This document shows, piece after piece, positions 44,110 to 55,699 of a stretch of DNA of 64,000 nucleotides. The DNA is from Patella vulgata (Eukaryota; Mollusca; Gastropoda; Patellidae): assembly GCF_932274485.2 (NCBI RefSeq), contig NC_065882.2, positions 56,147,431-56,211,430 of the forward strand, in the 5' to 3' direction. The notes beneath the pieces were generated by a model, which saw only the letters and a list, made by a program, of their open reading frames with translations, made no database searches and was not told the origin of the DNA. Each line of letters starts with the position of its first letter. Within the stretch, counting starts at the first letter, position 1. The translations under genes were made by a program, and so were the position numbers.

Positions 44110-44915
44110 ATATACAGGGCATTTTGTATAATCAATAAAGTATTTTGTTTAAGAAATATACGCCAGCAGTATATCGACCAATCCAAAAGGTCGATTCAAG
44201 CTGGGGTTCCCTAAACACGGCTTTGAAATGTGGTGGTATCAGTCGTTTTAAACTGCTTGTGACCACTACATTTATTATGCGATCTTTTAAAATTGTGTTT
44301 ATAAATATATCATTTAAATTAGTGAGACTAAATGTCACCCGTAACCCCAGACGTATTTGATATCTGGCGATCTGTTTGAAAGCTATATATGCATTATTTA
44401 TATTAGTGAGAGACAAGGGTCTGTCGAATTTCAACATATGCCACTAATCATTTCTAGAGTAATGGCCCTTCTTAACTCTGCAAAATCTTGTGTGCGTGCC
44501 AGCGACAAAAGGCATCATTCGTTTTGCTTGAATTTTTTTTATGTATTGTTCAGATAAGTGAAATGCAGAAACCTAACTTATTGCCCTTTCCCACATTGTA
44601 GAAACTAGCGAAAGTCACCACAATGGTCTACTTTAAATTTGTTTCTGTTACTGAGATGATTAGCAATTACAACAATTTCTGATAATTACTTACATAGCTA
44701 TTGCTCTTTATAATCAAAGTGCCGGTGATTTTATACATTATTAAAGTTTTCTTTTTTATTTACCTAAAAGTTCACAATGCGACAATGTTAAATGTTGACG
44801 TCGATTTTACAATTTATTCCTAATATTCAATTTATCAGAGATGTAATTAACATGAATTAACATGAAGTTTGTGGAAATAAGTACAAATTTGTTATGTAAG
44901 TTTTATTTTGATTAT
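44110..44915. other. Gene-free stretch
   Basis: Short frames on both strands at 44132-44557 show no domain. No repeat was recognised. Confidence 0.35.
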
Positions 44916-44917
44916 GC

Positions 44918-45262
44918 ATTATGTAAGATTTAGATAAAGAGCTATAATAGTTTAAAAATGGATAATGAAAAAGAAATATTATGGAAATTTCAGTCAATTT
45001 ACTTCATTCTGATCAAAGTTGTGACTGTATGATGGATAGCTTAGTCTCGATCTTCATTAGTACCGTTGTTATCATACTAAACAAATCTCGATTATCCATT
45101 TTTAAATTAAATTATTAAATGGCGATCGTGTTTCAATCTGTGCAAAATCATAACCATTATGGGTTTGTCATGTGAATAAATGTCTAATTAATAATGTATA
45201 ACAACTGAGGCTAAAATAAAGATCTGCAATAGGCAGAATTAGCTTTTAAATAATGCAGCTTC
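44918..45262 (-). mobile_element. Family-C MITE copy
   Basis: TTATGCATTATGTAAGATTT at the low end matches the reverse complement of the family right end. It continues with CAGTCAATTTACTTCATTCT and GATCTGCAATAGGCAGAATT and ends with AATAATGCAGC. Confidence 0.75.
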
Positions 45263-45264
45263 AA

Positions 45265-46580
45265 GACAAGGAACGTAGGCCATATTTAATTCAAGGGTTT
45301 TAATTGATTTTAAATGTGTATTGCAAACACATGCATAAATCTGACATTAGCAACCTCTTAATCTTCCACAAATACACCATATCTGTAAATTTTGAAGTGA
45401 GCAACCAGACGTATGCCGGTTTTTAAACACGAACAATTTACATAGTTTAATTCTATTGAATTGAGCGGAGTAGATTACATGTGTTATTTCCATTGATGAC
45501 AGGGCTGTCAAACCGATAAAGCATCGGGATGGCCTAGTATATGTTATTTAATATTAAAGTACAATCCCTTGAACAACATCGGTCACAGCTTATAACTTAA
45601 CTAATTGGAACATGCTCGGACTTAAGAAGAATTAAAAATTGTTTCTGTAATTAATTATTTAATTGGGATGTCGTCCACTGGATTTTGTAATTTAACTATA
45701 CCTAAGTATCGATTATTCTTGTCTTTTTAACGTATCATCAAACCATTGCTGTGGTCAATTTCGAACAATCAATGTAATCATTGTTGATCAATTGGTACTA
45801 TTACTTTGATTCTTCGTAATCCCCTTTATTTTTTCAACTCATATTAAGAAACGACCAATTTCTCCCGATTTATAAGATGTATATAGCTGCGGTTACAAAA
45901 TATTACTATCAAAATGAAAAGATTTGCCAGTGAACAACTCGAAGAAATCTATATTTTAGACCGGTGTAACAGTACTATCTGAAGCTTGGTAATACCTTTT
46001 CGAAGTAATACAAGCTTTGAAATCTGGGACTCTCCCCTTTGGCGTAGCGTCTTTGATTGTTGGTGCTACCTGGGTGTATTTTTAGAGGAGACATAGTGGG
46101 ACGTTAAACCCCATTTCATTTCATTTCGCGTGCGAATTTATGTGCACGAGATACCGTTTCCTTTTTTTTTTTTACATCAGCCGTTCATGTAACTAATATT
46201 TCCTTATTATGTACCGTTATTTTTATTCCGTCGTCATTAATAGGACGGTAAACCCCATCGCATATTATTTCTTACAATTCTCTGTAAAATCTAATATAAG
46301 GTAAGAGAACTGTTTATCGGTATTTGATAAACAGAAAAGAACTTCCAATAACTAAATTGTAGCCGCGGAATTGGTGCACAAGTGATATTGATATAACTCT
46401 TGTATTTATTGACAATCGGAAGCTTACTGTACGCTAAGATACTTTATCCAATATAACTGATCTTCACAATTCTGAAGATTGATGTTTTCAATACCATAAA
46501 ATCTTTGTTTAAATTTTTGTCGGTTTTCTTTAAAACATCTGATACTGAACGAACAAGTATTGCAGTGGTCGAGTTCTTAA
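45265..46580. other. Mostly unannotated; solo SINE tail at 46097-46127
   Basis: No gene was recognised. GTGGGACGTTAAACCCCATT with two TTTCA units at 46097-46127 is the 3' terminus of SINE-1 without a recognisable SINE-1 body, so it is a very short 5'-truncated insertion or the end of another family that shares the tail. Confidence 0.5.
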
Positions 46581-46588
46581 ATACTTAA

Positions 46589-46959
46589 AGATACATTATG
46601 TAAGAGCTAAATCTGCGTAATGCAGATCTTTAGTTTGGCCTCAAATGTTGTATAAATCATTAACATGCCAAACCCATATTGAACTCTCTGAAATATCGGA
46701 TGTTTTTGATTTTCAACGGATTTAAACACGACTGCCACGATTAATAATTCAATTAAAAATTGATAATCGAGACTTTGTTTATTATCGTAACAACGGTAGC
46801 AATGACAATCGAGACTACACTGTTTTTCAAACGGTAATAACTCCGCTCAGAATGGAGTAATTTGAATGAAATTTCAACATATTCCTTTCATTACCTATTT
46901 TTTAAAATTATTATAGTGAGAGCCGCCAGCTCTTTATCTAAATCTTACATAATCCATCT
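46589..46959 (+). mobile_element. Family-C MITE, 371 bp, intact TTAA ends
   Basis: Ends AGATACATTATGTAAGAGCT and (reverse complement) AGATGGATTATGTAAGATTT form an imperfect inverted repeat of about 20 bp inside TTAA duplications (46585-46588 and 46960-46963). This is the best-bounded member; the others are at 20445, 23301, 23945, 44918, 54436 and 59710. No coding content; Kolobok or piggyBac type by target. Confidence 0.82.
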
Positions 46960-47129
46960 TTAACAATCGATTGAAAATACAATATTAAAATTGTTGGGGA
47001 AAATACATTTGATACCATAAACATTAAAACATCTACAAATCTTAACGCCATTGTTTGGGAATGTGAATGGGGGCAGTGGGAGCAAATGGTTTCTTATTTA
47101 AGTGACTTCTCGTGTTTTCATTTCAAAAC

Positions 47130-47293
47130 TTGTATGTGACAAGTAGTAAGGTCGCCTGACTAAACTCGTGGGTTTTTCTCCGGTTTCTCCCACGGCTAAA
47201 GACCACTACGCACAAGCGAATTATCGAAATAAAACTGTTCCATACCTTAGTGAAGTAATGGCCTAGTTTTTGTTGAGTGGATTTTACCCCCTT
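47130..47293 (+). mobile_element. SINE-2 copy, 5'-truncated
   Basis: TGTATGTGACAAGTAGTAAG, TCGTGGGTTTTTCTCCGGTT, CACAAGCGAATTATCGAAAT and GGCCTAGTTTTTGTTGAGTG follow the SINE-2 order. There is no tRNA-like head, and the (CT)n tail is decayed. Confidence 0.8.
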
Positions 47294-47771
47294 CTTCTGG
47301 CCATTATACATGTATAAATGTAATTGTATGTCGCCTAGGTGACGTGTGCCATAATACTCGAAAGACCATATCGTTAACACAATTGCATGTACATTAATGG
47401 TCTTTCTAGACGATGAAATCAATGTCTTATAAACGATCAAAAAGCGGAAAATACAGGTAACGATTGCCGTGTTCACGAATAACTTAGGAACCTAAATTAT
47501 AGCTTAATGTATTATTTATTTTAAAAAATGACCCTCTATAGGCCAATAAACTGAATGCAGATTCGAACAATGCACTTTGCATTTCTGAGCTCTAGTTCCT
47601 TTGAATCGAAAGTAGTACTGTTTACCATAACTGCATAATTTGAGTAATGCTACATTCAAATGTAATTGATTTAATATATATTAACACAATTTTATACTAT
47701 AATTCCAACAGTCAATTAGAACGTTCACACGGCAGCTGGTTCACATTACACAATAGGTTATATAACTTTAA

Positions 47772-48029
47772 ACGGCGTATGGCCTTATTTTGTGGAACCT
47801 TAAAGTAGACGAAATAGGTTTAAAAGCACATTAATGCAATATGAATGTATATATTCATTTTTTTTTTTTAAATTATTGTAATTTCTATTCAATTATGTTT
47901 GGTGAAATATGTGAACACTCACGGCAAGATAACAACGTCACTATTGATTGTAATGGACTAATATTGAATTTTAATTCGTGCTATTAAATTCCAATATTAT
48001 GAAAAATATTGAGTTAGAGGTTTAGGTCC
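47772..48029 (+). mobile_element. Family-B MITE copy, 258 bp
   Basis: Flanked by TTAA at 47768-47771 and 48030-48033. Shares TATTGAATTTTAATTCGTGC and AAAAATATTGAGTTAGAGGT with the other family-B copies and ends GGTTTAGGTCC. Shorter than the 459-bp copy because of internal deletion. Confidence 0.7.
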
Positions 48030-48039
48030 TTAAAAAAAA

Positions 48040-48865
48040 CTTATGATATTAACTAACAAACTATTGAAATTTATCTCTCAATCATTTAAGTTGAGGTATA
48101 TGTCAAAGGCTGACTGTTTTAAAATATCTATTTGTTTAGAAACTGATTCAAATATACTATTTTTTTATAATTTAGATTCGACAATTCAATAGATGAAAAG
48201 GCAAGTACTTTGAGATATAAAAACGTAATAATATACTATGGTTATCAAATTTTTAATTCAAATTTAGGTTTACTTAGGTTCACTAGGACCGACATTCATC
48301 ATTATTTGGCATTTGTCTCCACCCTCCACCCCCGCGTGCTCCCATCGAGTCCAAGTTCGTCTTCAAACGACTATACTTTACGACATCTATGTATTAGATA
48401 CCGTTAAAGATAAATAATAGTTTAGAAAAGATATATATTTCTCTGATAAAAAGGTAAATGCAATAATCCCAACCCTGTTTAACATTTCATTCGTTTCAGT
48501 TAATCACAATTTTGTGATCATAGTTAATTGCAAGATTACGTGCATGGTAAGAATCTGAGAACTCTGAAAGGCAAAAAGTACATGTTCTTGTAATTTGATT
48601 TAAAGCAAACTACTTCGCATCATCAATAAAATAACAACCTACACACGGATACCGATTGATATATTCGTGACATGTGTCATTGATCTTAGTTTTATAACTG
48701 TAAATAAAGACAAAAAATATGGATTAATAGTTTTAACTATCGATCCATATGAGGGCGAATTTGACTGGGTCTACGGAAAAAAAATTGAAGGTCGTTTAAA
48801 GATACTGCCCCGCGTACAAATTGTGTGATTTGATGACATATTTGAACTAAAAACATAATTAATCT
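48040..48865. other. Gene-free stretch
   Basis: AT-rich. A 65-codon frame at 48210 lacks any recognisable domain. Confidence 0.35.
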
Positions 48866-48875
48866 ATCAAAAATG

Positions 48876-49884
48876 TATGGCGGTATATTAGATTCAAAAT
48901 TCTAACGTGCTATCGTCTAATTTCTAATTACTGTACATGTAATTTTTAACTTCTATTCATGTAATTTCTAACATCTATTCATGTATAAGACAATGTATAA
49001 TCCAACTTCTTTATTTGTTCAGTGTAAATTTTAATTCTATTTCATCTTATTTCTATTATTTATACGGAAAACGACTTCTTCATTGATGCTTTGCATGAAC
49101 ATAACGAATTTAGAATTTTTACACTTCTACCTAGCAACCATCATTACGAAGTCGGTTGGTGTCGCCACTGCGTGCTCATTTGGTAATTGCGCACCTGTTG
49201 ATATAAACGGCTCGCCCTTTGTCTGGTTGATGATTGGCCGGAGTGCTGAAATTTAGAGAGAGAGGGGGAAATGTGGTTTAACGACCACTCTACACAAAGT
49301 AGGTCATTTCGGGACTAACATATTGTTCAGTTTTATTTCAGTAATTCGCTTGCGCGTAGGGGTCTATCAGTGGGAGGAAAGCGGAGGACCCGGAGAAGAC
49401 TAAATAAAATTCTCCAAATCCTGCACTTGCCTTGAAAAAAATAAATGAACAAATGCTGTTTAGCAATATATTTGAAAAAGTATTTGCAAACCATATCACG
49501 TTCGATGTTGTTTTCAATTTTAACACTCCGCCAAAACATTCAACCTGACCAAGAGTGAGCCCTTTGTATCAACATAATGGTCCGATCAGGTGCTCAATCG
49601 ACAAATTGAGCACACGGTGGGGCACCAAACGACGTCCCAATGGTGGTTGCTAGGTAGAAGTATCAAAATTCTAAATTTGATCGACGTTCATGATTAACAT
49701 GTAAACCGACAATGAAGTCTTAATAACAGAAATAAGATGAAACAGAATAAAAAAATTACCCCGAACAAATAAAGAAGTTGGGTTATACATTGTCTTAACA
49801 TGAATAGAAGTTAGAAATTACATGAATAGAAGTTAGAAATTAGACGATAGCATGTTAGAATTTTGAATCCAATATATCGCCATA
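48876..49884. mobile_element. Foldback element, ~300-bp arms, 6-bp target duplication
   Basis: Arms ~48876-49190 and ~49597-49884 are reverse complements (TATGGCGGTATATTAGATTC against its mirror in AATCCAATATATCGCCATA). AAAATG flanks both ends exactly (48870-48875 and 49885-49890). The outer arms have a tandem motif TCATGTAATTTCTAACATCT. The spacer holds a SINE-2 copy. No coding content. The family is unknown to me. Confidence 0.8.
49254..49400 (-). mobile_element. SINE-2 copy inside the foldback spacer
   Basis: A GA-rich tail, GTGGTTTAACGACCACTCTA, then AGGTCATTTCGGGACTAACA and GGGAGGAAAGCGGAGGACCC. Truncated before the tRNA-like head. Confidence 0.85.
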
Positions 49885-50314
49885 AAAATGTGCTTCAATT
49901 ACTTCCCAAAACTTTGTATTCGTTGGGAGAGAGGGTCCATTTTTCAGAATGTATTTTTCATTACTTACTGTCAATTTACCATACATATTGAGGCATCAGT
50001 AAATTCTTAATTATTTTCTGCTAATTACTTTTTCCGCCGTTTAATGCAGAGTCTTTAGTACGTTGACACCCCACAATGTTCCCAAAACCGCCTAACCATT
50101 TGATCAAGAAATAACAACCGCTCCCTCAGTCAAGCTAGCACACACACACTATAAGCTGGCAGACAATAGTCGGGTTGCCAGTTAGTGATACCTTGACATT
50201 TTTGCCTGGTGCTTGCCCTGTGGGTATTTTTCGGGTAATCCGAAAATTTTGCTATTAAGATTGTGTGTCTATACTTTCCATGTATACCAAATTTGTCATA
50301 CTTTCATTGGAGAT

Positions 50315-50458
50315 GTCCAACCTCGTGGGTTTTCTCCGGGTCCTCCGGTTTCCCCCCACTGCTAAAGACCCCTACGCGCAAGCGAATTATTGAAATAAAA
50401 TTAAACCATATGTTAGTCCCGAAATGACCTAGTTTGTGTCGAGTGGACGTTAAACCCC

Positions 50459-50500
<42 letters not shown>
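50315..50500 (+). mobile_element. Young 5'-truncated SINE-2 with 14-bp target duplication
   Basis: Body from GTCCAACCTCGTGGGTTTTC to GTGGACGTTAAACCCCATTT followed by a (CT)n tail of about 38 bp. CTTTCATTGGAGAT is duplicated exactly on both sides (50301-50314 and just after the tail). The duplication, body and tail look almost unmutated. 5' truncation plus a long direct repeat is the signature of target-primed reverse transcription. Confidence 0.92.
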
Positions 50501-50506
<6 letters not shown>

Positions 50507-50519
50507 CATTGGAGATAAC

Positions 50520-51345
50520 TATCCGATAAATACTTTCGGGACAATGTATCTTTAAGCATGAAAATCAAACGCCAAATGTGACGAAATAGAATATTATTTA
50601 ACATAGCAAAGAACTGTTTCGGGTTGCTCACCTAATGATCTCGACTATAAACATCGTTTGTAACAATTGTAACCCTGCCAAATGGTTATTAAAATGCAGC
50701 AATAAGCTGCAAAGTACTATTACTTGCTGAAAAACAGTAAAAGACAAAACACACAAAGCAACAACGACGATACAAGTTGACGACGATGTTCAGTATACTC
50801 GTACTATGTCTACCCGATGACTGGACGCTTGTATTTCTTTGAAAACAAATCACAGAGCTCCAGCTGCTTACTTGGGAATAAAATAAAGGACACTAAGAAT
50901 CTCTCACACAAAACTAATCAGTTTTTTTCTGGGTGATGTAAACCATCAATCGAATTAAAATATTTTCAACAGAAAACATCATTTGGTAAGGTAAGTATGT
51001 GGATTCCCTATACACGGATACCCGAGGTTGTATAAATCGTTTTTATAATACTTACATTACACTTTTATCATATTCATCTCACAAATTACAGTTTTAATTG
51101 AGCTAGAATATATTTAGAATATCAAAGTTACAAAACAATTTAATAGGTCACTAAATGCTGTATTTGATTTCCAAATAAGATCGTTTCATAACATCCGCCA
51201 TTACAGTTTCTTTTCCGGATCATGACATTATATTCTCTTGCAGTAGCCCGTAATGTATTTAATCTTTGTCTTACTATATACCTTTTAAAAGAGCACTGCT
51301 GTTTCAATACCTCTCCCTCTTGATCTCATTTTATGACAGATATAA
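50520..51345. other. Gene-free stretch
   Basis: AT-rich. No supported frame or repeat. Confidence 0.35.
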
Positions 51346-51358
51346 ATATTCTTATTCT

Positions 51359-51644
51359 GGCAGTGTCAAGTTAGTTTGATTTTCGTTTTTCGATATTGGT
51401 GAATCAAAAAACAAGGAGAAAAAGCAGTTTTTATGTGGGTCTGCTGTTCAGGCATCCTTATTTATGATATCTTGAGTTTGTTTTAGAAAACTTATTTAAT
51501 CAAATGTGTTTTGGAGGCATTCTGTAGACATACATCAATCAAATCTGCTTTTGAGATTCAAGTTTGAATGTCGATAAACGAGCTATTTGTTTTTTGTTAT
51601 TCGCCAATATCGAAAAACGAAAATCGAGCTAACTTCACACTGCC
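51359..51644. mobile_element. 286-bp MITE with ~50-bp inverted ends and 9-bp duplication
   Basis: Ends GGCAGTGTCAAGTTAGTTTG and (reverse complement) GGCAGTGTGAAGTTAGCTCG continue in near-identity through ATTTTCGTTTTTCGATATTG. Flanks TCTTATTCT (51350-51358) and TCTTATTTT (51645-51653) match at 8 of 9. The 9-bp spacing suggests a Mutator-like parent. Noncoding. Confidence 0.85.
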
Positions 51645-51993
51645 TCTTATTTTTGTAATTTATTTACTGTAATCAATAAACATTGTGATTCAAGTAAAGA
51701 ACATGCGATTCAAACTGTTCAACGCAGTAATAAAAAAAGAATAAATCCGATCAGAAGTAATGTGTCATAAAATGTCAGTTTTGGACAAAATAATGTACAT
51801 GTGATAAATGGCATAGACCCAACTTTCTTCTCTTTATGGTTATTTTACATTCCCAATAGGGCAAGGTCCAACAAAATCTTAAAGGGACCATCCCGATTCT
51901 AACAGAATCTTAGAAATAAAAGTTTGTGTACGTATGAACTATAAGCGCCAAAATATATTGGAATGATGTATTTACCTTATCTCACAATTTCAG

Positions 51994-52156
51994 CTAAAAA
52001 TAATCAGTCGTTTGGACGTGGACGTCAAAACCGCTTATCCAGACATGTAACCCTTTTAAGATTTCGGGTAAATTTTGTCGTTGTGATAGTCTATTTTGCC
52101 TTTTCTTTAGTTGTCTATACAGTGCATGACCCACATGCTGTTCTTGATAACGAAAG
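51994..52156 (+). CDS. Candidate exon encoding a membrane anchor (type II-like)
   Basis: Bounded by a good acceptor (CTCACAATTTCAG ending 51993) and donor (GAAAG|GTAAAT at 52156/52157). The open frame reads a basic segment FGRGRQNRLSRHVTLLRFR, a hydrophobic helix VNFVVVIVYFAFSLVVYTV and then HDPHAVLDNER. That arrangement (short basic cytosolic end, one transmembrane helix, polar stem) is usual for type II Golgi enzymes, but no catalytic domain is visible and I do not recognise the family. The open frame extends upstream to a Met at 51966, so the start is uncertain. A 59-bp tandem duplication begins inside the exon and covers the donor. Confidence 0.38.
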
Positions 52157-52254
52157 GTAAATTTCACCTACACGTTATTCTTATAAAATACAAGTGCTGT
52201 ACTTAATAACGAAAGATAAATTTCACCTACACGTTATTGTTATAAAATGCAAGT
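52137..52254. repeat. 59-bp tandem duplication across an exon/intron boundary
   Basis: Units 52137-52195 and 52196-52254 differ at about five positions (GCTGTTCTTGATAACGAAAG against GCTGTACTTAATAACGAAAG). The donor GT of unit 1 is AT in unit 2. Confidence 0.9.
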
Positions 52255-52259
52255 CTGGT

Positions 52260-54425
52260 TTTATCCAGACACCGTATAATACAGCTTGGGAGACAGGTCT
52301 CCATTTCCAGATGAAAACTGACGGGTTTAAGTTGTTTGAAAGCGTATCACGTATATTGAGTTAGTTGCTCGGCCGTAAGGTATTTAAGGGCTTTTAACAC
52401 AAAATTAAGCAATTTTATTCTGACTTTATTTTTGGCAATGACTTTTAAAGAATGATATTGACCAATAACGATGGTCACTTGATGTTTATGTCTATAATCT
52501 TGAAAATCACAATCCCGAAAAGTAAAGATAGGAATTTGTATTCGTAAGTACGACGAAAGTGATGATCAGGAGTTCGCCATTCCAGTTACCTCCCTTGATT
52601 ACCCACTACTAACAAGTATTTTACTGTCAAAAGTCAATCTATTTATTTAATGTAATGGGTAAATACTACCAAAAATGAGATAAACGTACTCAAATTAATT
52701 AATTAATCTTTAAGAAAAAAAAAATAAACCCCACAATCCCATGGCTTTGATTCAATTGTATTTTTGCAATTATGAGCGTTTTTATGCAATAAAATTTATC
52801 TTATCTTCTCTATCTCATTAAAGAGAGACACAACAAAAGATTTTACCCAACATAATATGTAAGTGGCCCAGCTTTTTTTATATTTTCTCTAAATTATGAT
52901 CAGCCTTCTATTTTATTTATTCAACTCCTCATAATCCTGTTATGAATTTTATTATAAATGTTTCGTAGTTATTGCCCTTGCCGTCGAAACATAGTAATCG
53001 AAGTTTAAAGTTTGTAACATCAACAACACGGGCTATAAAAGAGACAGTTCTTGTAGTAAACCTCCATGCTGTTGTACTTTTAGAATTACGTATTACGTAG
53101 TTAGCTCTTACCCTTTTGTGCAAAGTCCGTCCTAGGGACATGTGGATAATTGGAAAAAGAGATAATGAAAATGAAATGGATATAATATATACATGTAGTA
53201 ATTTACTAGTTGAGTTACGTTGCCTAGAGAATAACTTAAGTTTGTGTAATCGTGTGTAAGACAATCATAAACGATGATCTACACAGACGGTCAATATAAA
53301 TCCAACTCATAACTCCCAGACAAATAATATCTCCTACACGCAACATTTTTGCCTGGGATAGATTAATGGACACACATTATATACAAAACATAATATAAGC
53401 TAACCGTTTTATTAATGAAAATAATTGGCCTTACAAACCAAGTCTACGTCAAACGCCCAATACATTATAGTGGGTAGGTATTTTCGGAACTTGCATAGTC
53501 ATTCATTGTTCATTATACACAACGACCTCGCGACAACAGTTTGGACAGGCTGAAACTCCGCAGTGGAAAATATAAGGAACTATATGAAAAACTTATTCGA
53601 CATTATAGACTTACTCTTTCTGGAACACCTAGTACAACACCTCCTTTTGAAAAAAATAGTTGTGCCTTTGTGTCCCACATCTGACACCTACTCAATTAAT
53701 TTTAGTGTGTGAGAAATGTTCAATGGTTGTTTTACTTGGAATTGGTTTTTATAGTAATTCTTGCGTAAATCGATTCTAATAATAAGTGTAGATAAATCGA
53801 TTTATTTTTGTTTAAAGCATTATGTTGCCTTTAATTTTACATATGAGGTGGAATAGGATAAACAGATTCCAAATATAATTTTAAAGTAAAGGTCTTTGTT
53901 ATGCTTGATCCATAACGTCTAGGCCCAAATTCCGGATGTGACGCGAATAAAGAAGACCAGTTATCGAAAGCAGTAACAGGTATCGTTTGTATTAGCCCAT
54001 TATTCAAAGAGTTCAAATTTTCAGTACTTGTGGTGCTTAAGGGAATGTTAAAATGCCGGATGGCTAGTGGCTTCGGTCTATGAAATGCCAGTTTAGCTTA
54101 CGTCACATGGAATATAAGTAAAGAACATAATTTATGAGTTTACTATCGTGTCCAATGTTTCCTAACTTCACTGACAACTCTTATTCTTCAGGTCAGTTGT
54201 AAGAGAACTGAGACCAATGCATAGCAAAATCACGCCTCTGTATTCCAGCCTATAACAATAACTGACAATATTTTTACTTTTGTCGAAATTGGAATTTGTG
54301 CAGGGACGCTACGAATGAATCATAGCAAAGATCTTAGCTTCAAAACTATGTTTTGAATCTATTTTACCTATAGGCCTACTATTACATGTGTAAGATAAGT
54401 AAGATTACGAGCTAGTTTTAAAAAC
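52260..54425. other. Gene-free stretch
   Basis: AT-rich. A 111-codon minus frame at 52929-53264 has no recognisable domain or splice support. No mobile element was recognised. Confidence 0.4.
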
Positions 54426-54435
54426 TATAAGTTAA

Positions 54436-54810
54436 AGATGCATTATGTAAGAGCTAAATCTGTCTAATGTAGGTCTTACGTTTGGCCTCAAATGTTATAT
54501 AAATAATTAATAAGACATTTATTCACACACCAAGCCCAAAATCAACGCTATAGACCATCGGATCCTTTTGATTTTCAATGGATTTAAACACGATTGCTAG
54601 CTAAAAATTCAATTAAAAACGGACAATTGAGATTTTGTTTATTATCGTAATAGCGGTAGCAATGGCAACCGAGACTACACTGTTCTTGAAACGACTCCGA
54701 ATGAAGTAATTTGAATGAAATTTTCAACATATTCCATTTCCATTATCTATTTTTGAACTACTATAGCGAGAATTGCTAGCTCTTTATCGAAATCCTTAAT
54801 GTAAATTATA
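54436..54810 (+). mobile_element. Family-C MITE copy
   Basis: Starts after TTAA (54432-54435) with AGATGCATTATGTAAGAGCT and runs parallel to the 46589 copy: GTTTGGCCTCAAATGTTATA, CGAGACTACACTGTTCTTGA, GAATTGCTAGCTCTTTATCG. The right end is eroded. Confidence 0.78.
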
Positions 54811-54814
54811 TATA

Positions 54815-55690
54815 CATAATGATTTTCACCTGGTTCTCACAAAGGTAATTATTCAATGACAGACACAATCAGAGTAATCTAAGGAACTTTATTGATTTCG
54901 CTTACAGACATAATGTATTTCTTTTTAGCTTAATGAAGATTAGATTTGGGTTGTTTATCGTTTATATGATATAATATATAAAAGGGAATACAGAACGAGG
55001 GAGAAAATACACACTACAGAAAACGCAACGATGCGTTGATATTGTAACATGGCGTTTTAACAAGATAAATGTGCGGGTATGGACTCTCGAGACACGACTG
55101 GAATGCTCCGTCCTGGAGTATCTGTGTGAGCCGAGAACACTCTCCACCATGATCAAATTCCGGCTTAAATTTGTCACGAGTAAAGTTATTCTATTCCTCC
55201 GGGCGGAACAAAAATTCAAATCTTTTTAGTAAATTGGTAAAAAGTCATTTTGACAACTAAAAATTTTGCCCATCAGCACGTAACGTACAGTTACCAGATG
55301 TTAGTCTCAAACTGTGGTATTAACGGGATTGTTATCTTGATTGTCAACCTATAAGTGAGAGATATTTAGTTGTAGGTAATTACAGTTTTCGATGACCATC
55401 TTAATAATAGAAATTGATTAATTGCTTACTAAGGTCAGAAACAGTCTGCTTTCATAATGGCAGCGCGACCTATGTCATCTGCTATTACGATCTATTCGAA
55501 CCTCTATATTAAGTAATATAACTTTAGATCAATTATGAAAATGATGATGTATAGAATGAATATATTTACCGTTAGACACGTCACTGTGGTTATGGCGGAT
55601 TATTTAAGTCCATAAATGTAGATTACTCGACACCCGGGATCCTTAATATAGAACCATCAACCAAAACCATGGTTAATGCCCAAAACATTA
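54815..55690. other. Gene-free stretch
   Basis: No supported gene. An 85-codon minus frame at 54962-55219 carries no known domain. The 3' part of the minus-strand LINE may extend into the upper end. Confidence 0.35.
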
Positions 55691-55699
55691 CAAGCAATT

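Noticed and set aside
52929-53264. 111-codon minus frame
   Set aside because: No recognisable motif, no good splice sites nearby and no repeat context to explain it. Kept only as an open frame.
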